A stretch of DNA of 64,000 nucleotides from Prochlorococcus sp. AG-347-L19 (GTDB lineage: Bacteria > Cyanobacteriota > Cyanobacteriia > PCC-6307 > Cyanobiaceae), in NCBI GenBank assembly GCA_003278895.1, contig QCCO01000001.1, forward strand, positions 124,001 through 188,000, given 5' to 3'. Under the pieces are notes generated by a model. That model searched no databases. It had not been told where the DNA came from and saw only the letters and a program-made list of their open reading frames with translations. How positions within the stretch are numbered: position 1 is the first letter of the stretch; the number at the start of each line of letters is the position of its first letter. Both the position numbers and the translations under genes were made by a program. Of the stretch, positions 63,203 to 64,000 are shown in pieces.

Positions 63203-63397
63203 TTTTTAATTTTTAACAAATTTTTAAATATTATAACTATATTTCTACAACTAGCTTTAATGGCTTGTTTATTAGCAGTAGCCTTATTCAATACTTTTAA
63301 AAATTAATTAAAAAATAAATTTTTTTTTAACAACTTTAATTGATCAAAACTGTTTTACCCCCCTTACCCATTATCACTTTCCTAAAAAGGAAATTTG

Positions 63398-63481
63398 ATG
63401 GATAATGAGCCTAGAATTGAGCGTTTTCAGTATTCTGTTCACACACAGTTCACACATTGTAATTTTCTTATAACTAATTGA
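63398..63481 (+). CDS. Doubtful 27-codon ORF
   Basis: MDNEPRIERFQYSVHTQFTH then CNFLITN, preceded by AAGGAAA. The DNA contains GTTCACACACAGTTCACACA, a 9-nt direct repeat. The rest of 63203-63629 shows no convincing feature. Confidence 0.25.
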   Translation: MDNEPRIERFQYSVHTQFTHCNFLITN

Positions 63482-63630
63482 TATGACTGAAATTAATTAC
63501 TGGCTAATGAACCATGTACCAGCTTGATATAACTAGGTTTTTCGAAATTTATAAAGTTTTATTCTAGCAAAATTCTAGAAAAACTAATAAATATAAAGCA
63601 TCCATTGAGGTAAAGATTTAGGATAATTTG

Positions 63631-63676
63631 TGATTGACAGTCGAGCTAAACTTAGAGGGATAAAAGCCTCTTTTTT
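63631..63676 (+). promoter_or_regulatory. 46-nt terminator-like leader, copy 2
   Basis: 43/46 identical to 55312-55357. It has TTGACA, CTAA/TTAG and the hairpin AGAGG/CCTCT followed by six T. The ATG of the downstream gene starts one base after the T run. Confidence 0.6.
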
Positions 63677-63677
63677 G

Positions 63678-63851
63678 ATGAGAAACAAATTTAAAAGATC
63701 AGCTTTTTTTGATATGTCTGATGACCTTTTCTATCGAATATCATTAATAGGATTTTTAGTTGTTTTTAGCTCAATGGTATTTTTTCTAACGAAATATAGA
63801 GAAAAAAAAGTTAATAATATAAGCCAGATTTCCATAACTGAACAAATTTAA
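63678..63851 (+). CDS. Small one-helix membrane protein, 57 aa
   Basis: MRNKFKRSAFFDMSDDLFYR, then ISLIGFLVVFSSMVFFLTKY and REKKVNNISQISITEQI. A longer frame from 63630 would translate the leader; the ATG at 63678, directly after the leader, is preferred. No family. Confidence 0.6.
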   Translation: MRNKFKRSAFFDMSDDLFYRISLIGFLVVFSSMVFFLTKYREKKVNNISQISITEQI

Positions 63852-63866
63852 TTTTTAAAGCAGTAA

Positions 63867-64000
63867 TGCAAAGATTTATAATTTCACCATTATTTGCTTT
63901 ATCTAGGTTTTTTATAAATATTTACGGAATATTTTTAAAGTTTTTTCTTCAATTAAATGGTGGTTATTGGTCAAGAATTGGTTTAGCCGAAAATATTACA
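63867..64000 (+). CDS. Membrane protein, runs off the window
   Basis: The first 44 residues start MQRFIISPLFALSRFFINIY and continue GIFLKFFLQLNGGYWSRIGL, a hydrophobic N-terminus. The gene continues past 64000, so no family can be given. Confidence 0.5.

Noticed and set aside
1..64000. CRISPR arrays, insertion sequences, prophage structural genes, restriction-modification
   Set aside because: No regularly spaced repeats, transposase, capsid/terminase or modification genes were found in any frame.

Overview
The window looks like a chromosome segment from a high-light-adapted Prochlorococcus. It is very AT-rich and densely packed with short intergenic gaps. It carries nblS, a kaiB-kaiC pair with no kaiA, a photosystem II S4-domain protein, a 2Fe-2S ferredoxin, three high-light-inducible (hli) genes ending in the TGQIIPG motif, and many tiny membrane proteins. 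The species call is an inference from gene content and composition; no search was run.

Layout. 0-26 kb is core genome: nblS, kaiC, kaiB, rplU-rpmA, truB, a SpoIID-domain protein, RNase Z, a lumenal pentapeptide protein, ferredoxin, prmA, serA, the S4 protein, tRNA-Val(GAC), a photolyase-like protein, a short LigA-like protein, a POR-like dehydrogenase, murD, pirin, a GAF protein and a BaiN/HI0933-type flavoprotein. 26-38 kb is a stress/flexible zone: small one-helix proteins, two membrane fatty-acid desaturases, three hli genes, orphan terminators and one candidate sRNA. 38.6-41.6 kb holds an LptF/LptG-type permease and a large polytopic membrane protein. 41.6-50.3 kb is a carbohydrate/envelope cluster (class II aldolase, tandem nucleotidyltransferase, GtrA, GT2, GDPD-like, membrane glycosyltransferase fused to a kinase-like domain, HAD phosphatase). 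It is bracketed by two copies of one small gene, the left copy degraded. 50-60 kb is dominated by genes under 60 codons, several in paralogous pairs and several interrupted by stops or a frameshift. 60-64 kb has two glycosyltransferase-like genes, an FkbM methyltransferase and another small-gene cluster running off the end.

How it fits together. NblS senses light/redox stress and in cyanobacteria controls hli expression. The Hli proteins, desaturases and small membrane proteins probably adjust thylakoid composition and fluidity. KaiBC provides timing without KaiA. The 42-50 kb cluster has the parts to make an activated sugar or polyol unit, transfer it to a lipid carrier and add it to the surface.

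The most unusual signals are RNA-level. One is a hairpin at 53.85 kb whose loop and 3' arm are perfectly complementary over 17 nt to the start region of a small gene 140 nt downstream. The other is a 46-nt terminator-like leader, present almost unchanged at 55.31 and 63.63 kb with a weaker relative at 52.23 kb, each time followed immediately by an ATG.
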